Source: Hemibagrus wyckioides (Eukaryota; Chordata; Actinopteri; Siluriformes; Bagridae). From it: DNA of 64,000 nucleotides. This document shows positions 46,776 to 59,059 of this stretch, in pieces (position 1 is the stretch's first letter; the number at the start of each line of letters is the position of its first letter). The translations under genes and the position numbers were made by a program. Under the pieces are notes generated by a model. That model was not told where the DNA came from. It made no database searches and saw only the letters and a program-made list of their open reading frames with translations. The stretch spans positions 7,924,140 to 7,988,139 of the forward strand of contig NC_080716.1 of assembly GCF_019097595.1 (NCBI RefSeq). Reading direction: 5' to 3'.

Positions 46776-46812
46776 GTTTCCAGCTATGGAAACGGCATGT
46801 AACCATGGCAAC
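46776..46812. promoter_or_regulatory. tandem X-box-like palindromes (candidate RFX site)
   Basis: 46799-46812 is GTAACCATGGCAAC, a full match to the RFX X-box pattern GTNRCC-N0-3-RGYAAC. Only 5 bp before it, 46776-46793 is a second inverted repeat, GTTTCC-N6-GGAAAC, a weaker relative. A TATATAAAT string follows at about 46844. No gene starts here that I can see, so a distal enhancer or an unrecognised RNA promoter are both possible. Confidence 0.55.
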
Positions 46813-46814
46813 AA

Positions 46815-47755
46815 ATTAAATTCCATGTTCTTCTCTGTGTTCTATATAAATCACACAGCTGCACTGATCGTTTGGGTAATACGCCACTCAGTTAAGTGCT
46901 TGGCAAAACAAATCGGTCAGCAGCCTTTTCAGTGCACGTCCTCATGCGTATGACTAGCATTCATTAATAACATGTACTGGGGAAAAAAAGGGTGTAATAA
47001 GTTAATGGACTCTTTGCTCACAACAAACAACAAAATGTTGTCCTACTTTGTTCTTTGTACTTTGTTCTAAATTTAGGATGAAAGGACATCTTAGAGGGTG
47101 GTGCAGTGTAGTACATCACTACTCCAGGGCCCTTGTTTTGAGCTCTGTATAAGCGATCTGCATGTGCTTCCTCCAGGTACACTGGTTTCCTCACACCTCT
47201 TGAAACATGCCATAAGTATAAAGGAAAGAACCAAATTCAGTATTTCTATTTATACTAGAATGCGTGTCTGCACCCCAGTCTACATGGGTCTGTCTGCATT
47301 TGAACAGGAGTATGATTTAGTTGAAGCAGAAGATGCATTATCTTGATAAGAAAAAGAAAAACAAGACCTTCATATTTCCATGGCTACAGGTGTCTATATT
47401 TATAAGTGTGAAATCCTCTACTGAAATCTAACCTTAGGCACCAATTTGAGAATGCATATGGTTGAGTAGCTGGTTTCATTTTTGTTATTGCCGCTGATTA
47501 CCTTGACGGATAAGAGGGCGATCAGGAGCAATAGCATTAGGTGCTGTAGTATATTGTGTTGCATTAATGTGATGAAGCAGCAAATGATCAAAATAGAAAC
47601 TAAATTAACCTAATAATTTGTGCCAGCTAATTTAAAAGAATAAGTAATAATGTCAAGCACTACGACTGATATTGCAGCACACACTACACAATGTTTAGCA
47701 AAAACATAGTTTAGATTCATCTTAAATTATGTGTAGCTTGTAGTCTAACAAGTTA
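46815..47755. other. intergenic, nothing recognised
   Basis: No domain in the 47098-47346 open frame. Confidence 0.4.
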
Positions 47756-47764
47756 CAATTCAAA

Positions 47765-48265
47765 GTAAGCCATATGACTAAAAGTATCCAGACACCTAAC
47801 CGCCACACGCTTATATTGGTCTTCACTAAATGTTCACTAGACTTCACTAGAATTAAAGGGGCAAAACCTGTTCCAGCATGACAATGCCCCTGTGCACAAA
47901 GCAAGGTTAATGAAGACGTGGTTTGCCAAGGCTGTTTTGGGATCTACTACTATCACAACTAATCCCCAGGTCTTCTCCATCAACATCAGTGCCTTAGTAA
48001 CAGTACACAGAGCATCTTACATTTTATGTCATACAACTGAGCAGCTGAGGGTTAGGGGCCTTGCTCAGGGGCCCAGCAGATGCAGCTAGGTGGTCATGGG
48101 ATTCAAACTCACAACCTTCTGATCAGTACACTTGTACTCTGTTCACTTCACTTGTTGCTTAATGAGCAAATCTTCAAATGTAGTGGAAAGCCTTCCCAGA
48201 AAATTGGAGCTTATTATAAGGCAGACTAAATCTGGAATGGAATGTGATGGTCAGATATCCACAAT
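47765..48265 (+). mobile_element. internally deleted Tc1 remnant with inserted repeat
   Basis: Left end 'CTAAAAGTATCCAGACACCT' and right end near 48235-48260 ('GGTCAGATATCCACAATTTT') are decayed inverted repeats. Between them: 'GTTCCAGCATGACAATGCCC' (second Asp, QHDNAP type) at about 47869, 'AAGACGTGGTTTGCCAAGG', and the C-terminal 'GTGGAAAGCCTTCCCAGAAA' near 48183. A dispersed repeat at about 48000-48125 splits the element. Confidence 0.68.
48000..48125 (+). repeat. dispersed fish repeat (same family as 26800-26905), nested in a Tc1 remnant
   Basis: 'CAACTGAGCAGCTGAGGGTT', 'GGGGCCTTGCTCAGGGGCCC', 'GGGATTCAAACTCACAACCT'. It sits inside the Tc1 at 47765-48265, so it is younger than that insertion. 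Confidence 0.72.
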
Positions 48266-48524
48266 TTTAGAATATACAGTATAGAGACATACATATATGT
48301 ATACAGCACAGTACATATAGTACATATATAGAGACAAAGCTATCAAAAAAGTATGGCGCTGTAGAAAAGGTTGACATGGTCATGGTGTGTCATATTTGAT
48401 CTTCTGAAATAGGAACTATGGAAAAGTTTCTATATGCCTGAGGGTTTTAATCATTTAAAAAGCCTCATAGTCCTAAATCTAAGCAGCTTGGAGACATTTC
48501 ACAGGTCACTCAAAGAGCATCTTC

Positions 48525-48665
48525 ACTGCCTGGTTCCTCTCAGTGTTTCTTCCTGAGGTTTTTTTTCTTTCCACTTTTGCCTCTGGCTTGTTCAGGACAT
48601 CTAAATCTACATCTGGATTTCTCTAAAACTGCATTGTGATGATGTCTGTTGTGAAAACTGACTTC
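48525..48665 (-). repeat. dispersed fish repeat (CAATTCAATT family), reverse copy
   Basis: 'CTGGTTCCTCTCAGTGTTTC', 'TTCCTGAGG' and 'TTTTGCCTCTGGCTTGTTCA' are the complement of the 38843-39070 blocks. Confidence 0.65.
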
Positions 48666-48669
48666 TGAG

Positions 48670-49285
48670 CGCAGAAAGGAAACAATCACTTTGACCCTGT
48701 TCTATTGAACCACAATCACACTGAACACAGAACTGAGGAAGCCTATAGCATGAGTGGAGAAACAGCACTGAGATTCTAACTGAAGCTACCTAAGCTGCCT
48801 ACACTCCGGTCCTGGAGGCTCAGTATCTAATGGACTTGTTAAAGTTAAGATATTTTTCCATCCTTACGCAATTGGTGGTGTGAGTATCCAAAGGGAAAGT
48901 TGTCTGGATTTACTCTTTAAAAATGAGACTTTCAAGACATATAGAACTGGAGCTGAAAAGTAAAAAACATTCTTATTAAACAGGAGTTTCAAGCAGAATA
49001 GCATGCTACTTTTTCCACAAGGACACATACGGGCCTGTTAATGGGCTTTAATAATGCTGTTTTAAATCGTTTGCTCTCAGTGTTGAAAGAAATCGCTTAA
49101 AACTCTACTTTTCTGGATAATTTGATCTCCTTTGGGTAGTGCAGCTCCATGATGATTTCACTTCAATATATGTCAGTTTGCTTTGTGTAGCAATGGCGGT
49201 AGTGACAGATTACTGGCAAATTGGTTAAGGTGGGAAAAAAACAGTCTTTCATTTCTCTTTTACTTGCCTAGCTGAAAGCAGTGAC
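48670..49285. other. intergenic, nothing recognised
   Basis: Contains 'CACTCCGGTCCTGGAGGCTC' (about 48803), a fragment of a common fish dispersed repeat. Otherwise featureless. Confidence 0.35.
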
Positions 49286-49289
49286 TTTT

Positions 49290-49400
49290 CTTTCAAAATT
49301 CAAGATTCGATATATAAGATTTTATTTGCCATAGCATAACTTGCAGTGAAATGACACTCTGGTGTAGTCCTCCTTAGATTGTACATATACAAAACTAGCT
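49290..49400 (-). repeat. LINE-like 3' end, reverse orientation
   Basis: 'AATTCAAGATTCGATATATA', then 'AGATTTTATTTGCCATAGCA', reads on the minus strand as a non-LTR retrotransposon 3' end with a GAATCTTGAATT tail. Confidence 0.45.
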
Positions 49401-49854
49401 TTAAAAATAAGTAATGATAAGAAATAGACTTGCAGACATGTAGAGGACTCGAAATACCGATTCTCTTCTCTCCTCAGTATTAACATGGTATTTTCAGTCA
49501 GTGCAACAAAGAACAGATTTTGTGACGGTACCAGCAGTATACTTATAATAAATAGATATAAATAGACATATTTTTACAGAATTAAGTGTGGTAACAGCTC
49601 AGTCAGTGGAGTGCAGAGTGACAAGAGAGACTTATGGAGATCTGTGGAGACACAAGTCTTTTTCTTCAGTTATCATATTTCAGGTGCGGACAATCCAGCA
49701 CTACTATGTGCCTTTCTTTGTAAACTGTGGGAGAAAGTGGGAGTCTGATATTAAATTGAAATTAATTGGATTAAATCCTGTATGTTTTATATCTATGTGG
49801 CTGCTGAATCTTGAAATTTCATGCTGAGATGCAGTCCCAAATTATTCTATTATA

Positions 49855-50200
49855 TTCCCCTGTCACCAGTTAAAATAAATCCATTATCGTCAACGCATCG
49901 AAATGATTGGCACCTTATAAATAATGCTGGCGGCTCAGAATAAATGACTTTCAAGATGAGGTTGATAGAAGCATAATGTACAACTCGGCTCAGATGAATG
50001 ATAATTCAATTATTTAACATGGCACCATGCAGAATGGCATATCTCTATCAAATTGCTCATGAAGGCACATGGGAGCATGTATCTGTGTACTGTCCATCGG
50101 CAACTACAAATAGAATATAGCCCCATGCTCATAGCTAGATCCTGATGAACTGGTACAGCTTGTCATGTTTCCAGTGGCTTTATGTTCTTCATTCATTTCC
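49855..50200. other. candidate conserved non-coding element
   Basis: Complex, repeat-free sequence dense in homeodomain/POU-like strings (GATGAATGATAATTCAATTA near 49992; ATAAATGACTTTCAAG near 49941). No coding potential. Confidence 0.35.
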
Positions 50201-50989
50201 ATTCTGCCTTGTTGCCACAGTTACCATCATACATATCATGCTATTTGACTGAGAATCATGCTATCAGCCTCATGGTCAATGGGTGCTCATTATCTTGCAT
50301 TTGCTAAATCAGCGAGGCTCTTTGACTTTCTGGTTTGAAGCTGGTTTGGAAATGTATTTGGAATGTATAAAAATCTATTCAAATGAATACTGTTTGTTAT
50401 TCATCTTGCCTCCGTATATGACGAAAGAATTTTCACTCCAATTGGTAGAACTGAAGACGCAAAGAGATATATATTTGATATAAACCACAGAAGGCAAGAA
50501 AGAAATAAAAGCCCATAGAGTGAATATACACTATTATAAGGTAGCTTTACTCTGGGCTGGGGAACTGACATGAAGCTTAGAACAAAGGATACAATCGCTA
50601 CAAGGCTAAGCACAAAACATGGTGTGAATACAGATAAAGATTTTAAGCAATAAAGTTTAAACTAAGCCTGAAGGTCAAATGTGCTGAAAATGCCAAGGTC
50701 TGTTTGGACCTGTATACAAAAAGCATGTGATGGATCACATGCAGCAACCACATATCATCAAGCCTTACTCTGATCACATTATGCAAATCCTGTACTTTCA
50801 TTCTCTGCATTTCAATACTTCTCCTGTGTCCTTGCCTTTTACTCCATGTGAAATACAACTTCACTTTCACATACACTTTCCCTGCACATTTACAAACTAA
50901 CAATTTATCAGGGACAGGATTGGTTTTCTCCAGAAATAAACTCCATCATAATCCCAAAATGTTCTGCTGTTATATGCTATAAAACATAC

Positions 50990-51101
<112 letters not shown>

Positions 51102-51104
51102 CTT

Positions 51105-52340
51105 CATTGATCCAAGAAGCCAGTAGCAACATACAGCAAGACAAGATTTTCACACCACAGTAAACCCCATATTTGTTCTTTTAACAAATATATACAGACA
51201 CACTTCAAGCATTAGCACAAATGAAAGAATTCACATGTTTTAATATACAAGTCATGCTTGTGTTGTATTCTGAGAGGTGAAACGCTTCGAGTGGTCTGCC
51301 ATTGCTATTATTTTACTTCTAGTTATTTATTAAAGTATTTAGCTAAAGTTGCCTTAATAAAGTTAGATTATTAAATTGTGCACCTTGGTAGATGAAATAT
51401 GAGTACTGATCGGCTCATTTTTCAACAGCCATATCTAACAAACAAGCAAAGGAAGGGAATACAAATTTCACACAGTACTTATAACATTGACTTTGAAGGA
51501 ACTTTGGCGCCATCATCTGTCTGATAAAGCAAAAAATATGTTCTCCTGAAATATGTTTCTATACATGCTATTTAAAAAAAAATCTGCAAATGTAATTATA
51601 TTATATTTGATGAGATTAAAAATTGGGGGGGAAACAATATTTGTGTAATGTGCAAAAATTTGGACTTAATAATACTCTCTTGGGCAGATATTAGAGCTTG
51701 CTAATTCTAAAGAGCTTGGAGTATTTCTGTTATCAAGGAATTTTCACCACCATCCCTTGCAGAAAATCTCTAGTAATGAGACATGCTTGTGCCATTTTAC
51801 ATTTGAATGATGTGTAGTGCATGGGACTATAGGGCCATTTCAAAAATTTCATAGTGAATTTTTTTGGATCATGGTCAAGAAGCCGGTCTTTTTTCAGCTT
51901 CAGTCTCTTGAATGACTGCCACATTGGTGATATTTACTGGAATTCATTCTTCCATCTACCCATGCAATGTTTCCTGTGCCCCAGAGCAAAATAGATCTAA
52001 CACTACTAACAGCTGGAAAGGCCCAAGACCACACTGACATCAACTGGGGACACATCCTTTAGTCCTATAGATTCCAAACTATTGAACACTGCCCCTAAGA
52101 CTTTTAGGACCATTTCCTTCTCTCAATTTAAATGTCAACTTAGAACATTTTTCCCCAAACACTTTTCTCTTTCTTTTTTTTGTATAGTCTTTTTTCCTTT
52201 TTCCCCCTTATAAATACATGCAGTGAATACACACCCCTGTGATCAATCATGTCAGAGCTTTTTTTTCCACCAGAAGGCATTCCTTTGTTGACTTGGATTT
52301 GTGCTTTGGAGTTGCCACAACCATGCTTTACCATGTGCAT
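51105..52340. other. intergenic, nothing recognised
   Basis: AT-rich, no named repeat or domain. Confidence 0.4.
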
Positions 52341-52342
52341 AT

Positions 52343-52632
52343 ATCATTTAGATACGAGTACTGTCCAGATCACAACACATTTTGCCCCGTGGATAGGGAT
52401 CATTTAGATACGAGTACTGTCCAGATCACAACACATTTTGCCCCGTGGATATGGATCATTTAGATACGAGTACTGTCCAGATCACAACACATTTTGCCCC
52501 GTGGATAGGGATCATTTAGATACGAGTACTGTCCAGATCACAACACATTTTGCCCCGTGGATAGGGATCATTTAGATACGAGTACTGTCCAGGTCACAAC
52601 ACATTTTGCCCCGTGGATATGGATCATTTAGG
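52343..52632. repeat. 56-bp minisatellite, just over five copies
   Basis: Unit starts ATCATTTAGATACGAGTACT and ends CCCCGTGGATAGGG. Copies start at 52343, 52399, 52455, 52511 and 52567; a partial sixth is at 52623. They are nearly identical: a G/T variant near the unit end (GATAGGG in copies 1, 3, 4; GATATGG in copies 2, 5) and one A-to-G in copy 5 are the differences seen. No spacers. Confidence 0.96.
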
Positions 52633-52639
52633 CAGGCTT

Positions 52640-53400
52640 TTCAGGGCAGATTCACATGTTTCTGCCAGTGTGGCCTGTGCTTGAAACAATACCTCCAGAT
52701 TGGTTGAGTGCCATGTGACCTGCTGTCAGAAGCAAGGCTTTAATCAACTCCATGGAGAAGGGACTGGCCACTACCAGATGGAGCTCATAGATTTGCCTTG
52801 TGGGAGTTTCTTTATAATGTCTCTGTACACATTTAATGAGAGATCATATATAGCAGCAAAAAATTAAGCAATAGTTTAAAATGGGGAAATGTTATTACAC
52901 ATTATAACACGTCATAGGATTGGTCCAAGGAGTCATCTGGATATGTGTTTCACTGTGTCATATCTAATTGGCAAAAGTTGCGAAAATCTTAACTCACATC
53001 TGTCTTCTGTCAAGCTATCATTTTGTCACTTGCTGCTGTCTCTGAAATCACTGCTCCATATCAGGCTTGTACATACAAAATGAATTAAATCTTTGAGATA
53101 AACAGAATTCATTGCCAACTGGCAAGCAGAAGAGCATGTTCAGTGAGAAAAGTTGAGCTAGATTTTCTAACCCAGTTTGGGTCACAGCCATGTTAAGGGT
53201 GGCTGTCACAGCTGTTCCAGAGCCTTGCCAGCTGTGTCTGTGATTTGGCAGAGGCTGAGCAGAGCCATTCCTGAATGGTGCTCCTCACACAAGCACCAAT
53301 AAATGGGCTTAAATCTTGAGGAATCAGAGGGCTTCAACTGTAGTGCATGGCTTGAGATTTAAAATGTTCAATTTAAGCTGTGAATTATGTCAAGCCATTC
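52640..53400. other. intergenic, nothing recognised
   Basis: Complex sequence at about 53170-53340 without a domain. Nothing named. Confidence 0.35.
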
Positions 53401-53409
53401 ATGTTCTTA

Positions 53410-54330
53410 GAAAGAGCCTTCAGAAGAAGTCAGAAAGAACTTTAATACCAAGCGTGTTTACACACACAAGGAATACAGTATGACTTGGCGACAGGAGTTC
53501 CAGTGCAGAAGAAAGAAGTGCAGATTTACACAGTAGGGATATAACACTAATATAAGAAAAAGAGAAAATTAAATAATGCACTATATACAGAAATAAAAAT
53601 TGTTTAAATGAATGAACAGATATGTTACTTACATAACATAGTGTGTAGTTTACAAAAGTACAATTTTCAAATTCTACGTAGAAATGGTTCAGTTGAGATG
53701 GACAGTGTATAAATAGGAATGTTTTAATTGTTTAGGCTGAATATAGCCTGCAAGAAAAAATTGTTCTTGTGCCTGGCTGTTCTAGTGGTGAAGAGAGAGT
53801 GGACTGGGTGTGAGGGGTCCAAAGTGATTTTCTTAGCCCTTTTTCTCACTCTGAAGGTTGGGCAGGGGGAACCAATAATCCTCTGAGCAGTCCTGACTGT
53901 CCATTATAGTCTCTTGATATCTGATTTGGTAGCTGAACCAAACCAGACAGTTATGGATAAACACAGGACAGACTCAATGATGGCAGCATCTCCTGTGGCA
54001 GGTTGAATTTCCTCGGTTGGTGAAGGAAGTACAGTCTCTGCTGAGCTTTTTTAGCAATGGAGTTGTCCCACTTCAGGTCCTAAGAGATGAGAGAAGAGAG
54101 TGACCAGGAACCTGAAAGACTCCACTGTTGTTACAGTATTGTTCATGATGGTGAGTGGGGGAAGTGCAGGGGGGTTTCTCCTGAAGTCCACGATCATCTC
54201 CACTGTTTTGAGCTTGTTGAGCTCCAGGTTGTTGTGATTGCACCAGGCAGACAGCTCTTTAACCTCCTGTCTATAAGCAGACTCATCTCCATTGTGGATG
54301 AGGCAAATGAAGCATTATTTGGGCTTTTCA
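53410..54330 (-). mobile_element. non-LTR retrotransposon fragment (reverse transcriptase C-terminal part)
   Basis: Minus-strand translation gives, from about 54310 downward, DESAYRQEVKELSAWC, then NNLELNKLKTVEMIVDFRR, later SITVWFGSATKSD, WTVRTAQRIIGS, and DPSHPVHSLF. These are in the order of the RT C-terminal and following domain of common fish LINEs of the Rex/L2 type. The YADD-type catalytic motif lies upstream and is missing, so the copy is 5'-truncated. The end near 53410 is the 3' end. Several stops and indels. Confidence 0.75.
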
Positions 54331-54339
54331 TGCAAGGAG

Positions 54340-56270
54340 TCCCTGAGGATTAGGATTGTTTTTCACAGGTGGGAAATACCAGTTCATCAGGCACACAACA
54401 GGGACCTGTCCTCATGAGCCAGGGACTGCAGGCATTGGTCTGAATGCATGCTTGGGCCCCTTTAACAGTAATAGCTCCAGGGGGAAATGGAGACACACAC
54501 ACACACACACACTTAGTCCAAAGCAAGGCATTGAACAGTGTCATCCCTCTAGCTATACTGGACATCATAAAGTATTTGGTAGAAGCTAGAATACCCTAAG
54601 CTAGCAAGTGGCAGGTGCAAAAAAAAATCAAATGCACAAGCTGGATTGACCTCATAATGTTTTTACATTAAAGTGGTACATGTTTGAGTTGAGAGATTGG
54701 AGATTTTGTAGTTTGGAATGAGCACAAACACAGACAATAAACTGCTTCAGCAGAATTGACCCATGTTTAATTTAGCTGTAATTGTGAAATCAATAGTTTG
54801 TTTTTGAGTGTGAAATGTTTTCCAGAGGCCATTTACCTATCTTTCATCGTTCTTTTGATGTCCTGCATATACTGTACAAACCCAAAGGCTCTCAAACAGA
54901 CAATAATTCAGTGAGGATAAATTGAAATAAGAATAAACACATCATACTCTCTTGCAGTGTAGACATGCAGTATATCATCTTGTCACCTGAGTATGGTACA
55001 GTCTAAGGTCTGAATATGATAAGATACTTTAAATATGAGTACCTGGTCTAAATAGTTTTTAAAAATTAGCTACAAAGAAAAAAAGATATTAAGAAGTTAT
55101 GAGAAAATAAAGAAAGCAATTTCCCCCCATTTTGTGACTAATTGCTGTTAGTAGAAGTTATTTTTATGATGATTATTATTATTATTATCATCATCATTAC
55201 CTGAATATTATCAAAGAAATAATTCTGCTGGCTCATACAAGTTTAATACTTTTTTTGAAATAGGTACCTGATGTGTTTGCTATAGTGAACTTAAGCAGAT
55301 TTTTATAGAGCTTTGCTACAAATATACCCTGATGACTGATGACTTCTAAAAGAAGCTATTTTTCTATTTTTGTTAGAGATTTCAATTTGACTAACTTTAT
55401 CATAGATCTCATTTGATGCAAATTTGCTGTCTTAGATTTAAAGACAAAACATGCATGTGAAGATCAGGGTCAATGAAGCTATAGCTCATGATAAATTCTG
55501 GGAAAATAATGTTACAGTGAGGCTTATCCATACTGGGGTAGTTTCCTGTTTTAATTACAGCCTCTCAGTGATGTTCACAATTCCTTCACCTCTGGAATCC
55601 TGGACCTCATGGATGAACACTACTTTCTCCTCCAGGACACAGTGTAAGATTAGTATTGGGTTTTTTTCTATTTTTTAACATTCATATATACATCAACAAT
55701 GTTATAGAAAACAGTGAGATATTGTTATTTAGTTTAATTGTCCGAAAGATCTATTACACAAAGAGAACGGTTCACTTCTCACTTCTTACCAGAATGTTTT
55801 TGATTACGTTTTGTTAACTTTTGCGTTTTGTTAAATTTGCTTAAGATTAATGGACTTACCATTCTTTTTTTTGCCAGTTCCTTGTTTAAATTATATTTGC
55901 ACTGATTAGAGTTGGGAGGAATTTAGTCTAAACGCTGTCAAATTCCATCCTAATCAACAGCAGCTCGACACTGAGACGTTTGATTGCTCTAGTCTAGTGA
56001 GTCTAATGGATAGATGGTTTGTGCCAGTGGAAGTTTCTGGAATAAAAAGCTCAATGTTTCCAATATAGCCAGAATATTATTTGTACATATTTCTATAATG
56101 AGAATTTGATATTTGAATTGTTGCATAAAATAAATCTGTTCTGGCTGCAAACATTTCAAAGGTTTGGACACTACCATCTTATTGACAAATAGGAAGACGA
56201 TTGGAACCGTGAGAAATTGAAAACATATAAAGGGGCAGTAAGAGATACAACAGTGTTAGGCGCCATAGAC
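54340..56270. other. intergenic, nothing recognised
   Basis: Has a short (AC)n at 54493-54512 and an ATT/ATC tract at about 55161-55192. No domain in the short open frames. Confidence 0.4.
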
Positions 56271-56274
56271 AGTA

Positions 56275-57180
56275 TTAGCTGCGGTGAATGTTTTTATTAA
56301 AAATAAAAACCAACATCACAGTATTATTGGTGAACTCCAGGAACATGCAAAGGATCAGGTGGTTTACTGACAAGAAATAAGAGGATGAGATGAAAATCTG
56401 ATGGCAAGGAAACAAATGAGGGTCAAGATGTAACAAAGGCCTGGTATAACACGTGTTAACAGAGCTGAACAAATATTTGGCAAAGTGTCTTTGTTGGGAC
56501 CAACTTTACATAGAGTAGTGGTGATTGAGTCCCGGTGTGTGCAATCAGCAATTGGGTTAAACCCCACACCCCCATAGAGGAGCTACTCCAGAGGCAGAGA
56601 TCTTTTTGGTTGGAACCTAGAACATGGCTTGGGTTTTTCATGATACCAGACATGAAACTCAGATACCATGAGGGGGTTGAGGATGCAAACATGAGTTGAG
56701 GATGGAGGTTCTTTCCTTGATTTTAAGGGGTTCTGGTGGTGTGGATGGGGATACTCCTTCCACAAAAGCACCTTGAATTGTGGGCTTGAGGCATGGCATG
56801 TAGAGAGCCAACAGGAAAGCTGATAGGTAATGTAATTATGTGTTGGAGAATGTTGTCAGGTCCAGTGCATTGGTGCAAAGGTTTTCTGCACCTTTGGTCA
56901 ATGCAAATGAAATTGCAAGTGCATGTAGAAATTGGTCAACCCCTTCAATTGGGCACAAGTGAGAATGTTGTTCATGTAAGCATAGATAAATAATGTGTTA
57001 TAGATATGATAAATGATGTGCTATAAAGATAAAGATATGATCATGTCTCCCAAACATTTGTTAAGTAAACACTGAAATACCAAGGGGGTGAAAGAGAATC
57101 TGACAACACTCATAGTTGGCACATGTGGTGCTGAAAGCCATTTTTCATTCATCCCTTTCTCTGATGCCTAACATTTTCTC
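56275..57180 (-). mobile_element. possible second gypsy-type LTR relic
   Basis: Minus-strand text at about 57180-57090 resembles the gypsy reverse transcriptase stretch found at 24120-23990 (a DE-KMAFSTT-like run followed by a broken PLG). The left part (56275-56480) resembles the LTR-like segment style of the 23-25 kb relic. Very decayed; could be two unrelated pieces. Confidence 0.4.
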
Positions 57181-57955
57181 TTCATCTCTATCTCTCTCTC
57201 TCTCTGACTGCTTCTGCTCTCTGGACCTACCTGAAACATCCTGATACCCTACCTCTGGTTGGAGTCTCATTGTTTGGAAGTGCTCACTGCTGTTTAGGAT
57301 GGCCCTATGTGGACTATCTGGCGATACATAGGACTGCTGTGGATAGCACCACTTGAAGATAATGGCAGTGGATTTTAGCTGCAGTTGCCACCATTGAAAA
57401 TCATTGTGTTATCAATTAAATCAGAGCCAGTATTCCAAGAAGAGGATCTTTGACTTGTCTACTGTAATTATTTTGCAGAATATTTATAATTGCAAAATGA
57501 ATGCATGAGAGTTTCAGATTCAAGATTACAACAAAGAGCATTGTAGAAAGATGTATTCTTTGAACTCGCTAAGAAAAGCATTTCTGGATTAATACCTCTG
57601 AAATACTTTAAAATGAATTTCCTTTACCTTATTTGACAGTAAAAACTTATTACATGCTGACTATATTTTGTCAGTGGAAGGTATGGAAAAAATAGTTTTC
57701 ATTTCAGAAGTGCTTTTGCATAATAACTGATATCTCGACTAAGGCATTTTCTAATATATGAGTTACTTCACTTCTAATCAAAGATATTTATACCTCCAAT
57801 AACTAGTTTTGGAATCTGCCCAACAACTGAGTAGTCACTGATATGCGTTTTCACAAGGTGAATCAATTTAGTGGAAATATTCTTCACAGCCAAACTGTAA
57901 TCTCTGAACAAAAACTTCATAAATTGCTGATAATTATAAATCTCACAATTACACA

Positions 57956-57985
57956 AAGGGAGCAGCCGAAAGATCAACAACAACA
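57956..57985 (+). repeat. 3' tail of the tRNA-Gly SINE family, 30 bp
   Basis: Matches the 3' tail of the SINE at 31763-32006 (GGGAGCAGCCGAAAGATCAA plus CAA units) and sits inside the L1-like fragment. Either an extremely 5'-truncated SINE or a shared LINE/SINE tail. Confidence 0.6.
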
Positions 57986-58330
57986 ATTATTTAGTAAGTC
58001 TAAAATAAAGAGAATTCCCTTGACAAGCCATTCTTTTTCAAATATACATGATTTCACATGCTGGTTCTTCCATAATATACATGAGTGTGGAGTGAAATTA
58101 TGTTTAAAGGAAAGTTTCCTATATGTGAAGTCACACAATAGTAACCTACTACATTATTCAGAAAACAGACTGGGTATATAAAAACCATTTAGAATTCTTC
58201 TGGGCCAAGCAATGTTTCGTCTAGTTTATAATAATAAAAATCATAATAAGATTTTTAAAATGATATTAAGAGTACTGAAATCAAGAACATTAAATCCATC
58301 TTCAGCAAAAGTTCTGATAATCATTTTTTG

Positions 58331-58333
58331 GTG

Positions 58334-58367
<34 letters not shown>

Positions 58368-58409
58368 ATGAATGAATGAATGAATGAATGAATGAATGAA
58401 TGAATGAGT
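58331..58409. repeat. (TG)n-(AG)n-(GAAT)n compound microsatellite
   Basis: Three successive arrays within the L1-like fragment. Confidence 0.93.
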
Positions 58410-59059
58410 GCAGGATATACCTTCGCTATTTCCCTTAGCCTTGGAAAGCAAAACACTTCTATGTGGATTGTCAGGTTCCTCAGAGACTCAGAGAAATTAC
58501 AAACAGCCTTCGCTTTATTTAAACACTTAGATAATTTAGTTGTGACTCTTTTAGATGGACATTTACTGATTATAATACAGAGATATCTAACTGTTTGTTT
58601 CACCCTAATTCTGCATACATCTGGGATTTCAGAGCGATGAACTGTCATAATATCAAATTTATCCTGATTGACAGATCTGAGGTCAGAGGCATCTGAGGAC
58701 AGTTTCAGCGCCTCTGATATAAAGAGGACCTGCCTTTAATGCTTCAGATCTATCATCTCTGCAAGCTGATTGATTAAAATAGTGTGGGGCTGCTATTTGG
58801 ATGCTCTTAATATTTGATCAATGTACTGTATATAGATTAAGACACCCAGGAACCATCAGAAACAAAAAATTAGGAGAAATAGGACATCCTTGCCTGATAC
58901 CTCTCCCAAAGACAAAACGTGGTAAAGGCCTGTGAGACAATGATGCAGTACTAGTGATGTTTTTATAAAGAATTTTCACAAATTTTAAACCAAAGTCACA
59001 TCACAATACAGCAGACTTGAACCCGGCTTGGTGAATGCGCCCTCTCCGTGTGAAGATGA

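Larger units (their letters stand above)
57775..58985 (-). mobile_element. L1-like LINE ORF2 fragment, decayed
   Basis: Minus-strand order: GIRQGCPISP-FLFL (about 58930-58870), the reverse transcriptase motif next to the active site; then, after a deletion, VKQTVRYLCIIISKCP and KCLNKAKAVCNF and a LTIH-EV-YPAL stretch (58600-58410); then GFNVLDFSTLN (about 58290); and further C-terminal text to about 57775. Interrupted by a compound microsatellite (58331-58409) and a 30-bp SINE-tail match (57956-57985). The FADD-type catalytic box is lost. Confidence 0.72.

Noticed and set aside
52343..52632. CRISPR array
   Set aside because: Units are directly abutting with no unique spacers, and the genome is eukaryotic; it is a minisatellite.
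58404..58640. 78-codon plus-strand frame
   Set aside because: Antisense of the L1-like ORF2 fragment.
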